From [Bacteroides] pectinophilus (GTDB taxonomy: Bacteria; Bacillota; Clostridia; Lachnospirales; Lachnospiraceae): a stretch of 64,000 bases of DNA. The notes under the pieces were generated by a model. It saw only the letters and a program-made list of their open reading frames with translations. It made no database searches and had not been told where the DNA came from. The stretch is from assembly GCA_025146925.1 (NCBI GenBank), contig CP102260.1:1193001-1257000 (forward strand), written 5' to 3'. Position 1 is the first letter of the stretch. Every line of letters begins with the position of its first letter. The translations under genes and the position numbers were made by a program. Shown in pieces: positions 1 to 7,958 of the stretch.

Positions 1-272
1 ATGAGCAGCTTGACAACGGACAGATTAATCCGGCAGCAATAATAAGCACATTTGACGATGGAGAGACCCAGAAAAAGGTGGCATCCATATTTAACAGGGA
101 ACTCGCGGAAGAACTGAGTGACTCTGAAAGGGAGAGAGCTCTTAATCAGACTGTAAAAAAGATAAAGAAAAACAGTCTTGATATAAAGAGCAGGAGTGTC
201 ACGGATGTGGCGCAACTGCAGAATATAATAAAGGAGCAGAAAGAGATACAGAATATCCAAATACATCTGTAA
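1..272 (+). CDS. dnaG: DNA primase, C-terminal part (cut by window start)
   Basis: About the last 89 codons are present. The frame enters at base 3 and ends at TAA 270-272. The visible part is helical and charged, as expected for the C-terminal helicase-interaction region of DnaG, which makes RNA primers at the replication fork. The zinc-finger and Toprim parts lie outside the window, so no catalytic motif can be checked. The main support is position: 21 bases before the primary sigma factor gene, the usual dnaG-rpoD arrangement in Firmicutes. The two genes are probably co-transcribed, since there is no terminator between them. Confidence 0.82.
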   Translation, partial: EQLDNGQINPAAIISTFDDGETQKKVASIFNRELAEELSDSERERALNQTVKKIKKNSLDIKSRSVTDVAQLQNIIKEQKEIQNIQIHL

Positions 273-293
273 AATAAAAGGAGAAGAGACATT

Positions 294-1640
294 ATGGCTA
301 AGAAGTCAGAAAAGGCAGTTACAGAGGCAGTACAGGCAGAAGAGGTCAGCACCGCTGAAGTAAAAGAGAAAAAGAAGCCTGCGGCAAAAGCTAAAAAAGA
401 AGCTGATGCAAAGAGCGGGACAAAGACAACAAAGAAGACATCTAAGAAAGAGTCAAAAGCTGAAGAAGAAAAGACAGCTGCAGCAGATGTCGTATTAGAG
501 GCAGAAGAGACTCCGCAGGCAGCCGCTGAGAACAGTGCTGATGATATGAATGCAAGATTCGAAGAAAAGTGCAAAGCACTTCTTGCACTTGCAAAGAAAA
601 AGAAGAACATGCTGGATTATCAGGAAATTATTGATTCATTTACAGATGCTGAGTTCGATGCTGACAAGGTTGAGAAAGTATTTGATTTCCTTGAGGCGAA
701 TAATGTAGATGTCAAGATATCTGATGATGTTGAAGAAGAGGAAGATATAATACTTGATCCTGAAGATGATATTGATATCGAGAAGATTGACCTTTCGGTT
801 CCTGAAGGTGTAAGCATAGAGGATCCTGTAAGAATGTACCTTAAGGAGATTGGTAAAGTGCCGCTTCTTAGTGCAGAGGAAGAGATTGAACTTGCAAAGA
901 GAATGGAGAATGGTGATGTTGAGGCCAAGAACAGGCTTGCCGAGGCAAACTTACGTCTGGTAGTCAGCATCGCAAAGAGATATGTAGGAAGAGGAATGCT
1001 TTTCCTTGACCTTATTCAGGAGGGTAACCTTGGACTTATCAAAGCTGTCGATAAGTTTGATTTTAGAAAGGGATTCAAGTTTTCAACATATGCAACATGG
1101 TGGATACGTCAGGCTATAACAAGGGCAATTGCGGATCAGGCAAGAACTATAAGAATTCCTGTTCATATGGTAGAGACAATCAACAAACTCTTAAGAGTTT
1201 CAAGACAGTTACTGCAGGAGCTTGGACGTGAACCGACTCCGGAAGAGATTGCCAAGGAGATGGACATCCCTGTAGAGAGGGTACGTGAGATTCAGAAGAT
1301 TTCACAGGAGCCGGTATCTTTGGAGACACCTATTGGTGAAGAGGAAGACAGCCACCTTGGAGATTTTATTCAGGATGATAATGTCCCTGTACCTGCTGAG
1401 GAAGCAGCAAGCACAATACTTAAAGAACAGCTTGTAGAGGTGCTTGGCACACTTACCGAGAGAGAGCAGAAGGTTCTCAGACTCAGATTCGGTCTTGATG
1501 ACGGACGTGCAAGAACACTTGAGGAAGTTGGACGTGAATTCAACGTAACAAGAGAGCGTATACGTCAGATTGAGGCAAAAGCTCTTCGTAAGCTGCGTCA
1601 TCCAAGCCGCAGCCGTAAGTTGAGAGACTTCCTTGATTGA
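294..1640 (+). CDS. rpoD: RNA polymerase primary sigma factor (sigma-70/sigma-A)
   Basis: This is the housekeeping sigma factor (448 aa), which directs RNA polymerase to -35/-10 promoters. A strong ribosome site (AAAGGAGAAG) precedes ATG 294. Region 1.1-like sequence lies near residues 88-145 and region 1.2 near 178 ([14 protein letters not shown]). Region 2 spans about 218-290 and includes [16 protein letters not shown], the -10 recognition and melting segment. Region 4 ends the protein with the helix-turn-helix [19 protein letters not shown]. Residues 2-85 form a Lys/Ala/Glu-rich, low-complexity extension ahead of region 1.1 that is longer than in Bacillus SigA (about 371 aa). It is the second gene of the dnaG-rpoD unit. 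Confidence 0.98.
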   Translation: MAKKSEKAVTEAVQAEEVSTAEVKEKKKPAAKAKKEADAKSGTKTTKKTSKKESKAEEEKTAAADVVLEAEETPQAAAENSADDMNARFEEKCKALLALAKKKKNMLDYQEIIDSFTDAEFDADKVEKVFDFLEANNVDVKISDDVEEEEDIILDPEDDIDIEKIDLSVPEGVSIEDPVRMYLKEIGKVPLLSAEEEIELAKRMENGDVEAKNRLAEANLRLVVSIAKRYVGRGMLFLDLIQEGNLGLIKAVDKFDFRKGFKFSTYATWWIRQAITRAIADQARTIRIPVHMVETINKLLRVSRQLLQELGREPTPEEIAKEMDIPVERVREIQKISQEPVSLETPIGEEEDSHLGDFIQDDNVPVPAEEAASTILKEQLVEVLGTLTEREQKVLRLRFGLDDGRARTLEEVGREFNVTRERIRQIEAKALRKLRHPSRSRKLRDFLD

Positions 1641-1676
1641 TTAATATTTACAGGGAGATTTGACAGGTATAATTAT

Positions 1677-2384
1677 ATGTATCAGATTTCTAAAAGACTT
1701 GAAACTATTGCTTCCTGCGTTCCGGCAGGAAGCACAGTTGCTGATATAGGCACTGATCATGCGTATATGCCGATATATCTCATACAGAATTCCATAGCTT
1801 CGCATGTTATTGCAATGGATGTAAACAAAGGACCTCTTAAGAAAGCAGAGACTAATGTGGAGGAAGCCGGAGTACGGCAGAGCATTGATCTTAGACTTTC
1901 TGACGGGCTTGCCGGGCTTAAGCATGGCGAAGCGGACGTCATAACAATAAGCGGTATGGGTGGCAAGCTCATAGAGAAGATTCTTACTGACGGACAGGAT
2001 GTTATCATGGATGGACAGCAATTTGTACTGTCACCGCAGTCCGAGATAATGCATTTCAGGAAATTCCTTGAAAAACGGGGGTTTTGCACTGATAATGAGA
2101 AGATGGTTGAAGAAGATGGCAAGTATTATGTAATTATCTGCTGCCATTATGATGCTGAATATGAGATAAGACGATATGCGCAGCTTTTGTATGGAGAAAA
2201 GCTCATAGAACAGAAGGACCCGGTACTTCTGAAAATGTTGGCAAAAGAACTTGAATCATACAGAAAAGTAAAGGCAAAAGTTGAGGCCAGCAATTCAGTG
2301 CATGCGGTTGTAAGGTTAAGAGAACTTGCCAGAGACATAGAAGCAATAGAATATGTGATTGACCAATGCGCGGCACGCAGCTGA
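1677..2384 (+). CDS. trmK: tRNA (adenine(22)-N(1))-methyltransferase
   Basis: This SAM-dependent enzyme (235 aa) methylates N1 of A22 in bacterial tRNAs. The N-terminal Rossmann motif ADIGTDHAYMP (about residues 21-31) is the TrmK signature for SAM binding, followed by the conserved ISGMGG loop near residue 92. The C-terminal third is helical and charged, matching the family's coiled-coil tail. Length is typical (230-240 aa). It lies 36 bases after rpoD and before a Nif3-like gene, the standard Firmicutes order rpoD-trmK-Nif3. The start is ATG 1677, where an ACAGG element gives a modest ribosome site. Confidence 0.94.
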   Translation: MYQISKRLETIASCVPAGSTVADIGTDHAYMPIYLIQNSIASHVIAMDVNKGPLKKAETNVEEAGVRQSIDLRLSDGLAGLKHGEADVITISGMGGKLIEKILTDGQDVIMDGQQFVLSPQSEIMHFRKFLEKRGFCTDNEKMVEEDGKYYVIICCHYDAEYEIRRYAQLLYGEKLIEQKDPVLLKMLAKELESYRKVKAKVEASNSVHAVVRLRELARDIEAIEYVIDQCAARS

Positions 2385-2418
2385 AAAGTTTTAGTGGATA
2401 ATTGAGGTGACTTGAATT

Positions 2419-3225
2419 ATGAAGGTTAGAGACATAACAGATGCCCTTGAACGTATGAGTCCGCCATCTGCAGCATGTGACTGGGATAATGTAGGGCTTA
2501 TGGCAGGTGACAAAGATGCCGGTGTCTCAAGAGTACTGGTGACGCTTGATGTTGATGAGGCGGCAATAGATAAGGCGGTGAGCTGTGGGGCAGATATGAT
2601 AGTTTCCCATCATCCGCTTATATTCGGAAGCATTAAGAATGTTACATGTGACAGTCTTACGGGAAGCAGGCTTGTGAAGCTCCTTGGCAATAAGATTGCA
2701 TGTTTCTCGATGCATACTAATTTTGATATATGTGGAAGCATGGGAAGCATCGCAGCAGATACACTTGGACTGAGAGATGCTGCAACACTTGAAGTTACGA
2801 TGCCTGACGGAAACGGACTTGGCAAAGTAGCTGAATATACCGGAGACGAAGTAATAACAGCAGGAGAATGGGCATCCCGTGTCATGAAAAGTTTTGAACT
2901 TGATACTGTAAAAGTATTTGGAGATATGGAAAGACCGGTAAGAAAGATTGCAATATATCCGGGCTCAGGTTCAGGTGCAATTAAGACGGCACTGATGCAG
3001 AAGGTTGATCTGCTTGTCACCGGAGATATCGGGCATCATGCGGGCATAGATGCCAAAGCAGAGGGCCTTACAGTGATAGATGCCGGACATTATGGAATAG
3101 AGCATGTGTTCATAAAGTACATTGCCGGATATATTGGAAGAGAGTGTCCCGGCGTTGATATAGTGACCGCTGATATATGCAGCCCTTTTGAAGTAGTATT
3201 TAATCCTGACAGAATGGAGAATTAG
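2419..3225 (+). CDS. Nif3-like dinuclear metal-centre protein
   Basis: This is a 268-aa member of the NIF3/YqfO family, which forms toroidal hexamers with a two-metal site. The biochemical role is unsettled; GTP cyclohydrolase-type annotations exist but are not secure. The metal-ligand motifs are visible: VSHHPLIF near residues 62-69, HTNFD near 98-102, and GHHAG plus DAGHYGIEH in the C-terminal half. The protein lacks the extra inserted domain of longer YqfO homologues. The ribosome site is GAGGTGA before ATG 2419. Its TAG stop overlaps the GTG start of the next gene by one base, which suggests translational coupling. Confidence 0.92.
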   Translation: MKVRDITDALERMSPPSAACDWDNVGLMAGDKDAGVSRVLVTLDVDEAAIDKAVSCGADMIVSHHPLIFGSIKNVTCDSLTGSRLVKLLGNKIACFSMHTNFDICGSMGSIAADTLGLRDAATLEVTMPDGNGLGKVAEYTGDEVITAGEWASRVMKSFELDTVKVFGDMERPVRKIAIYPGSGSGAIKTALMQKVDLLVTGDIGHHAGIDAKAEGLTVIDAGHYGIEHVFIKYIAGYIGRECPGVDIVTADICSPFEVVFNPDRMEN

Positions 3226-4847
3226 TGATTGATATGAAGACATTACTGGAACTGGCAAAAGAAGAACAGTTAAAGACAAAGGATACAATAATTCTTGCCA
3301 AGGTAGACGGTAAGCTCAGCGAACTTAATAACTGGGCAATAGAAGACCAGAATGTTGAATTTATAACAACTGCAACGGTACTTGGCAATGAGGCGTACAG
3401 GAGAAGCGTACTTTTTATGATGCTTTATGCAATTCACAGAATAGCTCCGGATATTCCCGGAAAGGATGTGAATGTTCAGTATTCACTAAGTAAAGGACTT
3501 TTTTGTGAGATTAAAAATGATGCATGTGCCGTCAATCAGGAATTTATTGATAAAGTAAAACAAATAATGTGTGAGACTGTTGCAAAAGATGTGCCGATCA
3601 TCAAGCATGTTATGCATACGGATGAGGCCGTAAAGGTATTCAGAAAGTTTGGAATGAGTGACAAAGAGCGCCTTTTCAGATACAGAAGAGGCTCAAACGT
3701 CAATGTGTATGAGCTTGAGGGCTTTATGGATTACTATTACGGATATATGGCACCATCGACAGGAATGCTTTCGGTATTTGATATATTCCTGTATGAAGAT
3801 GGATTTGCGTTGCAGATGCCTGTGCCATCAAGTCCGGAAGAAGTTCCGCAGTTCAGGCCGCAGAAAAAGTTATTCGGCGTACTTAAGGAATCATCGGAAT
3901 GGGATGACATACTTGACCTTGATACTGTGGGAGCACTTAATGATGCAATTGCGGGCGGAAGAATGAAGGAGATCATGCTCGTCCAGGAAGCACTTCAGGA
4001 GCAGAAGATTGCGGAGATAGCAAGAAAGATTGCATCAGACAGAAGCAAAAAGTTTATAATGATAGCCGGACCGTCGTCATCGGGCAAGACAACATTTTCA
4101 CACAGATTATCAATACAGCTTAAAGCCTGTGGTCTTAAGCCGCATCCTATTGCGGTTGATAATTATTTTGTTGAGAGAGAACAGACTCCTCTTAATGAAG
4201 ACGGAAGCTATAACTTTGAAGATATACATGCAATAGATATTGAACTGTTTAACAGACAAATGACTGAGCTGCTTGAAGGAAAGCAGGTTGAGATTCCTAC
4301 ATTCAATTTTAAGCTTGGAAAAAAGGAATACAAAGGAGATATAAGACAGCTCGGACCTGATGATATTCTTGTGATTGAAGGAATTCACTGCCTTAACGAT
4401 GAGCTTACGCAGCATATTCCTAATGACAGTAAGTTCAAGATATATATAAGTGCACTCACATCTCTTAACATAGATGAGCATAACAGAATCTCTACAACAG
4501 ATGCACGTCTTATAAGGAGAATGGTAAGGGATGCCAGAACAAGAGGTGCATCTGCACAGCACACGCTTAATATGTGGCAGTCAGTCAGGCGTGGAGAGGA
4601 ACAGAATATATTCCCATTCCAGGAGCAGGCTGATGTTATGTTCAATTCATCACTTGTGTATGAGCTTTCAATACTGAAACCGTTTGCAGAACCTATTCTG
4701 TTCGCGATTGATAATGACCAGCCTGAATATCAGGAAGCAAAGAGACTCCTCAAATTCCTTGAGTATTTCCTTGCTTATGGTACGGAAGACATACCGAACA
4801 ATTCACTGCTCAGGGAATTCGTAGGAGGAGGCTGTTTTGATATCTGA
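3225..4847 (+). CDS. Nucleoside (uridine-type) kinase with N-terminal accessory domain
   Basis: The C-terminal half is a P-loop kinase of the uridine kinase/phosphoribulokinase family: Walker A GPSSSGKTTF near residues 282-291, then AVDNYFVERE (substrate loop) and DDILVIEGIHCLN (Walker B region). The N-terminal ~260 residues resemble the TGS/threonyl-tRNA-synthetase-like accessory region of the long (about 550 aa) clostridial nucleoside kinases. Total length is 540 aa, against 210-230 aa for plain uridine kinase. It probably phosphorylates a pyrimidine nucleoside; the exact substrate is not shown. GTG 3225 is chosen because GGAGA ends 4 bases upstream; ATG 3234 is the alternative. Confidence 0.85.
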   Translation: MIDMKTLLELAKEEQLKTKDTIILAKVDGKLSELNNWAIEDQNVEFITTATVLGNEAYRRSVLFMMLYAIHRIAPDIPGKDVNVQYSLSKGLFCEIKNDACAVNQEFIDKVKQIMCETVAKDVPIIKHVMHTDEAVKVFRKFGMSDKERLFRYRRGSNVNVYELEGFMDYYYGYMAPSTGMLSVFDIFLYEDGFALQMPVPSSPEEVPQFRPQKKLFGVLKESSEWDDILDLDTVGALNDAIAGGRMKEIMLVQEALQEQKIAEIARKIASDRSKKFIMIAGPSSSGKTTFSHRLSIQLKACGLKPHPIAVDNYFVEREQTPLNEDGSYNFEDIHAIDIELFNRQMTELLEGKQVEIPTFNFKLGKKEYKGDIRQLGPDDILVIEGIHCLNDELTQHIPNDSKFKIYISALTSLNIDEHNRISTTDARLIRRMVRDARTRGASAQHTLNMWQSVRRGEEQNIFPFQEQADVMFNSSLVYELSILKPFAEPILFAIDNDQPEYQEAKRLLKFLEYFLAYGTEDIPNNSLLREFVGGGCFDI

Positions 4848-4859
4848 TAGCAGATATCA
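4838..4859. terminator. Hairpin shared by two convergent stop codons
   Basis: A 9-bp perfect inverted repeat with a 4-base loop (TGATATCTG, loop ATAG, CAGATATCA) covers the kinase stop codon (4845-4847) and the tyrA stop codon on the other strand (4857-4859). No T-run follows on either strand, so it is not a classic intrinsic terminator. It may block 3' exonucleases or cause weak bidirectional termination. Confidence 0.45.
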
Positions 4860-5957
4860 GCACAGAGAGTAATTATTAGCTTTTAGAAGTTTGGCAGCAA
4901 GCGTACGGGATTCATCATTATAGAATTCCATGCACAGTGCTCCGTGTTCAAATTCACGATTATGTACAATGCCGATATTCTTGATGCTTATAGAGTTAGC
5001 TGCAAGAAGTGTTGCAACACTCGCTATGGCACCTTCACGATCTGCAATATCAAGATGAAGAAGATATGCCTGAGGCACAAAGCCTTTTGAAGCGTCACTT
5101 ATTGAATTGCGGTATTCGCTTGAGCGTTCAAACATGTTATATATGTATCCCTCATTGTGCTCTGCAAGATTGTTGCGGATGTCAGTGAGGGAATTTATAT
5201 ATGCGTCAAGAAGTTCAAGTATTGCAGACGTGTTAGTCATGCATATCTGTTCCCACATCTCAGGTGAAGATGAAGCAATTCTTGTTATGTCCTTAAAACC
5301 ACCGGCTGCAAGACGCTTCATGAGACCATCACCGGAATCACAGTCGTGTACAAGATTAACGAGACTGCCTGCAATAAGGTGTGGCAGATGGCTTATGCCT
5401 GCAACACTGTGGTCGTGTGTCCGGCAGTCCATGACTATTGGAATTGAACCGATTGAACGCACGATTGCAACATATTCATCAAGAACCTCATGTCTGGTAA
5501 GAGGAGTCGGCGTAATTATATAGTATGCATTCTCCAGGAGAATTGCTGAGGAATTGGCGTAACCGGTCTTCTCAGAGCCTGCCATGGGATGACCGCCTAT
5601 ATAATTGCTTTCAAGACCTGCCGATACGGCTGCATCGTACACATATCCCTTGACACTTCCTACATCAGTAACCGTGCATGACGGATTGATAATATCTTTG
5701 AGCTTCATAAAATATGAGGAAATGTACTGTACCGGAGTACATAAAAATATATAATCGCAGCGCCCGAAAGAATCAGCATCTATTGAAGTGGTGATGTTAT
5801 CAACGTTGCCATCAGACTTTGCAAGTTCAAGAGGAGCAAGAGTCCTGCTGAATGCTGTAATTGTGCAGTCAGGATAAACATTCTTAAGCGCCCGCGCAAT
5901 TGAACCGCCTATAAGTCCAAGACCGATAAATCCAAAATGATAATTAGTTCCAATCAT
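4857..5957 (-). CDS. tyrA: Prephenate dehydrogenase with C-terminal ACT domain
   Basis: Makes 4-hydroxyphenylpyruvate from prephenate with NAD in tyrosine synthesis. The Rossmann motif GLGLIGGS is at residues 12-19. The catalytic region follows with HPMAGSEKTGYANS near residue 123 and THDHSVAGISHLPHLIAGSL near 184. Residues about 295-366 form an ACT domain (DIADREGAIASVATLLAAN), the usual tyrosine-feedback module. Length (366 aa) fits the TyrA-ACT class of Firmicutes. The start has GGAGAAG 5 bases upstream. It is a single gene on the minus strand, tail-to-tail with the nucleoside kinase, with its own promoter at 5990-6018. Confidence 0.95.
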   Translation of the reverse strand: MIGTNYHFGFIGLGLIGGSIARALKNVYPDCTITAFSRTLAPLELAKSDGNVDNITTSIDADSFGRCDYIFLCTPVQYISSYFMKLKDIINPSCTVTDVGSVKGYVYDAAVSAGLESNYIGGHPMAGSEKTGYANSSAILLENAYYIITPTPLTRHEVLDEYVAIVRSIGSIPIVMDCRTHDHSVAGISHLPHLIAGSLVNLVHDCDSGDGLMKRLAAGGFKDITRIASSSPEMWEQICMTNTSAILELLDAYINSLTDIRNNLAEHNEGYIYNMFERSSEYRNSISDASKGFVPQAYLLHLDIADREGAIASVATLLAANSISIKNIGIVHNREFEHGALCMEFYNDESRTLAAKLLKANNYSLC

Positions 5958-5989
5958 AACTTCTCCAATCCCCTAACATTATTGCTTAC

Positions 5990-6018
5990 ATTTTAAACGC
6001 TTTAGGGAAGAGTGTCAA
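5990..6018 (-). promoter_or_regulatory. Sigma-A promoter for tyrA
   Basis: On the minus strand a perfect TTGACA (plus-strand positions 6013-6018) is followed by exactly 17 bases and TAAAAT (5990-5995). This sits about 35 bases upstream of the tyrA start. Confidence 0.72.
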
Positions 6019-6035
6019 TAAAGCAGGAAGCGTTT
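5995..6035. promoter_or_regulatory. Inverted repeat flanking the tyrA promoter
   Basis: AAACGCTT (5995-6002) and AAGCGTTT (6028-6035) are perfect 8-bp inverted arms, 33 bp centre to centre, or about three helical turns. One arm touches the -10 box and the other lies upstream of the -35 box. This is a possible two-site operator; the binding protein is unknown. Confidence 0.4.
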
Positions 6036-6112
6036 TACAAATTCGACATTTAGCTGTATCTTAATTATGTATATGATAATATTTGACAAAAGATTATACA
6101 GGAGAGTTATAT

Positions 6113-7165
6113 ATGAGCCGTATGCAAAAATGTATAAAAAATATTCTTATTACGGCATTTGTGCTTGCAGGTGCTTTTATAATAAGTCTTGTTTTCCAGC
6201 ATGTATTTGAGATAGAGGAGAGAATAACAACACTGTTTGTATTTGCGGTATTTCTTATCTCTATGCTTACGGAAGGATATATATATGGAATTGTATCTGC
6301 AATTGCAGGTGTCCTTGCTGTTAATTATGCATTTACATTCCCTTTTTTTGAGTTTGATTTTGCAACGCCGGTTAATGTTATGTCGGCGATAGTCATGATA
6401 GTGCTTGCAATACTTACCAGCACGCTGACTACTAAGGTAAAGCAGCATGAGGCATTTAAGGCGGAGAGTGAGAAAGAGCGAATGCGGGCGAATCTTCTCC
6501 GGGCTGTGTCACATGATCTGAGAACACCGCTTACTACTATATACAGTTCAGCATCAGCCCTTGCGGATAACAGGGAGAATCTCAGCATACAACAGCAGGA
6601 CGAGATTCTTAACGCAATAAAGGAGGATTCAGAGTGGCTTGTGAGCATGGTAGAGAACCTCCTTTCAATAACCAAGCTTGGAACCGGCAATGTGAAGATA
6701 AACAAAAAGCCGGTAGTGCTGGAGGAGCTTATTGATTCCGTAATCTTTAAGTTCAAAAAAAGGTATCCGTCACATGATGTTATTATAGACATCCCTGGAG
6801 ATATAGTGATGATACCGATGGATGCGATGCTTATAGAACAGGTTATAATTAATCTTCTTGAAAATGCTGTCCAGCATGCAACAGGCATGAAGCATCTGTG
6901 GCTCAGCGTATTTGTGATTGGCAATAATGCTGTGTTTGAGATAAAAGATGACGGATGCGGTGTTTCAGACGAAGCTATGAAATCAATGTTCAGCGGCGCT
7001 TATGTAAGCAAAGCTTCGGTGCCTGACGGAAACCGCAATAATGCGGGGATAGGTCTGTCAGTGTGTGAGACAATCATCAAGGCACATGGTGGGGACATAA
7101 GTGCGTCAAACAGCATGAACAAAGGAGCAGTATTCAGATTTACACTTGGTATGGAGGAAAATTAA
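6113..7165 (+). CDS. KdpD-like sensor histidine kinase without the N-terminal KdpD domain
   Basis: A 350-aa membrane sensor kinase. Residues 8-110 hold about four hydrophobic segments of the DUF4118 type found in KdpD. They are followed by a short helix, the phospho-acceptor box VSHDLRTPLTTIY, the N box EQVIINLLENAVQHA and the ATP-lid glycine boxes DDGCGV and NAGIGLSVCETI. The cytoplasmic KdpD and Usp sensor domains of full KdpD (about 890 aa) are missing. ATG 6113 is chosen because GGAGAG lies 6 bases upstream; an in-frame TTG at 6083 has no such site. It adjoins its response regulator with no gap. Potassium or osmotic sensing is likely by homology but not shown. Confidence 0.9.
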   Translation: MSRMQKCIKNILITAFVLAGAFIISLVFQHVFEIEERITTLFVFAVFLISMLTEGYIYGIVSAIAGVLAVNYAFTFPFFEFDFATPVNVMSAIVMIVLAILTSTLTTKVKQHEAFKAESEKERMRANLLRAVSHDLRTPLTTIYSSASALADNRENLSIQQQDEILNAIKEDSEWLVSMVENLLSITKLGTGNVKINKKPVVLEELIDSVIFKFKKRYPSHDVIIDIPGDIVMIPMDAMLIEQVIINLLENAVQHATGMKHLWLSVFVIGNNAVFEIKDDGCGVSDEAMKSMFSGAYVSKASVPDGNRNNAGIGLSVCETIIKAHGGDISASNSMNKGAVFRFTLGMEEN

Positions 7166-7873
7166 GTGGGTAATAATAAGTACAAAATCCTTTTGGTGGA
7201 AGATGAAGATAATATAAGAAAGCTTGTTTCAACGATGCTCGAGACATCAGGATATCAGGTTCTTATGGCGCAGACATGTGAATTGGCACAGATTATGTAT
7301 TCTTCATATGTACCTGACCTTATACTTCTGGACCTGGGACTCCCTGATAAAGACGGAATATATTTTCTCAAAGAAGTAAGAAAGGAATCTCCGGTTCCGG
7401 TAATTATTCTGTCGGCAAGAACTGAGGAACATGATATAGTAGGGGCTCTTGATATGGGTGCCAATGATTATATAACGAAACCGTTCGGCTCGTCGGAACT
7501 TCTTGCACGAGTGAGGGCAGCACTCCGTAACAGCCACCAGATGTATGCTGCCAATATAGAGAATGAAAAGTTTGTGCTGAATGATATGGTTATAGATTAC
7601 AGTGCAAGACAGGTATTTATAAAAGGTGAAGAGGTAAAGCTTACACAGACAGAATATAATATCGTGTCACTGCTGTCAGAACATTGCGGCAAGATGATGA
7701 CATATTCCGCAATTATAAAGGGCATCTGGGGATATCCTGACGAAGGAAGCATTAAGAAACTTCAGGTGAATATGGCTAATATCCGCAAAAAACTGGGTGC
7801 AAAACCCGGAGTGAGAGGATATATAATAAATGAACTCGGCGTGGGATACCGCATGAATTCAGAAAAAGCATAA
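7166..7873 (+). CDS. KdpE-like OmpR-family response regulator
   Basis: A 235-aa regulator. The receiver domain (about residues 5-118) contains the acidic pair VEDEDN, the phospho-acceptor Asp in LLDLGLPDKDG and the conserved Lys in ITKPFG. A winged-helix DNA-binding domain follows (about 135-232, with EVKLTQTEYNIVSLL and GVGYRM near the end). It starts with GTG 7166 directly after the kinase stop (TAA-GTG), so the pair is translationally coupled. No kdpFABC genes lie in the window; the nearest potassium system is trkA-trkH 17 kb downstream. The regulon is unknown. Confidence 0.9.
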   Translation: MGNNKYKILLVEDEDNIRKLVSTMLETSGYQVLMAQTCELAQIMYSSYVPDLILLDLGLPDKDGIYFLKEVRKESPVPVIILSARTEEHDIVGALDMGANDYITKPFGSSELLARVRAALRNSHQMYAANIENEKFVLNDMVIDYSARQVFIKGEEVKLTQTEYNIVSLLSEHCGKMMTYSAIIKGIWGYPDEGSIKKLQVNMANIRKKLGAKPGVRGYIINELGVGYRMNSEKA

Positions 7874-7886
7874 TAGTCTGCAATGG

Positions 7887-7915
7887 TTGCAAAATGCGTG
7901 TTAAAATGTTATTCT
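7887..7915 (+). promoter_or_regulatory. Promoter for gltX
   Basis: TTGCAA (7887-7892), a 17-base spacer and TATTCT (7910-7915) lie in the 85-base gap before gltX. Confidence 0.5.
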
Positions 7916-7958
7916 AATTAATATAATTTTTACAAAATTGGAAAGGCAAGGTTTAATT

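Noticed and set aside
146-610. 154-residue minus-strand reading frame rich in Phe/Ser/Ala
   Set aside because: It is the antisense of the Lys/Ala/Glu-rich start of rpoD; the composition is the mirror of that repeat and there is no ribosome site.
6113-7873. Calling the two-component pair kdpD and kdpE
   Set aside because: The KdpD-specific N-terminal domains and the kdpFABC operon are absent, so only likeness is claimed.
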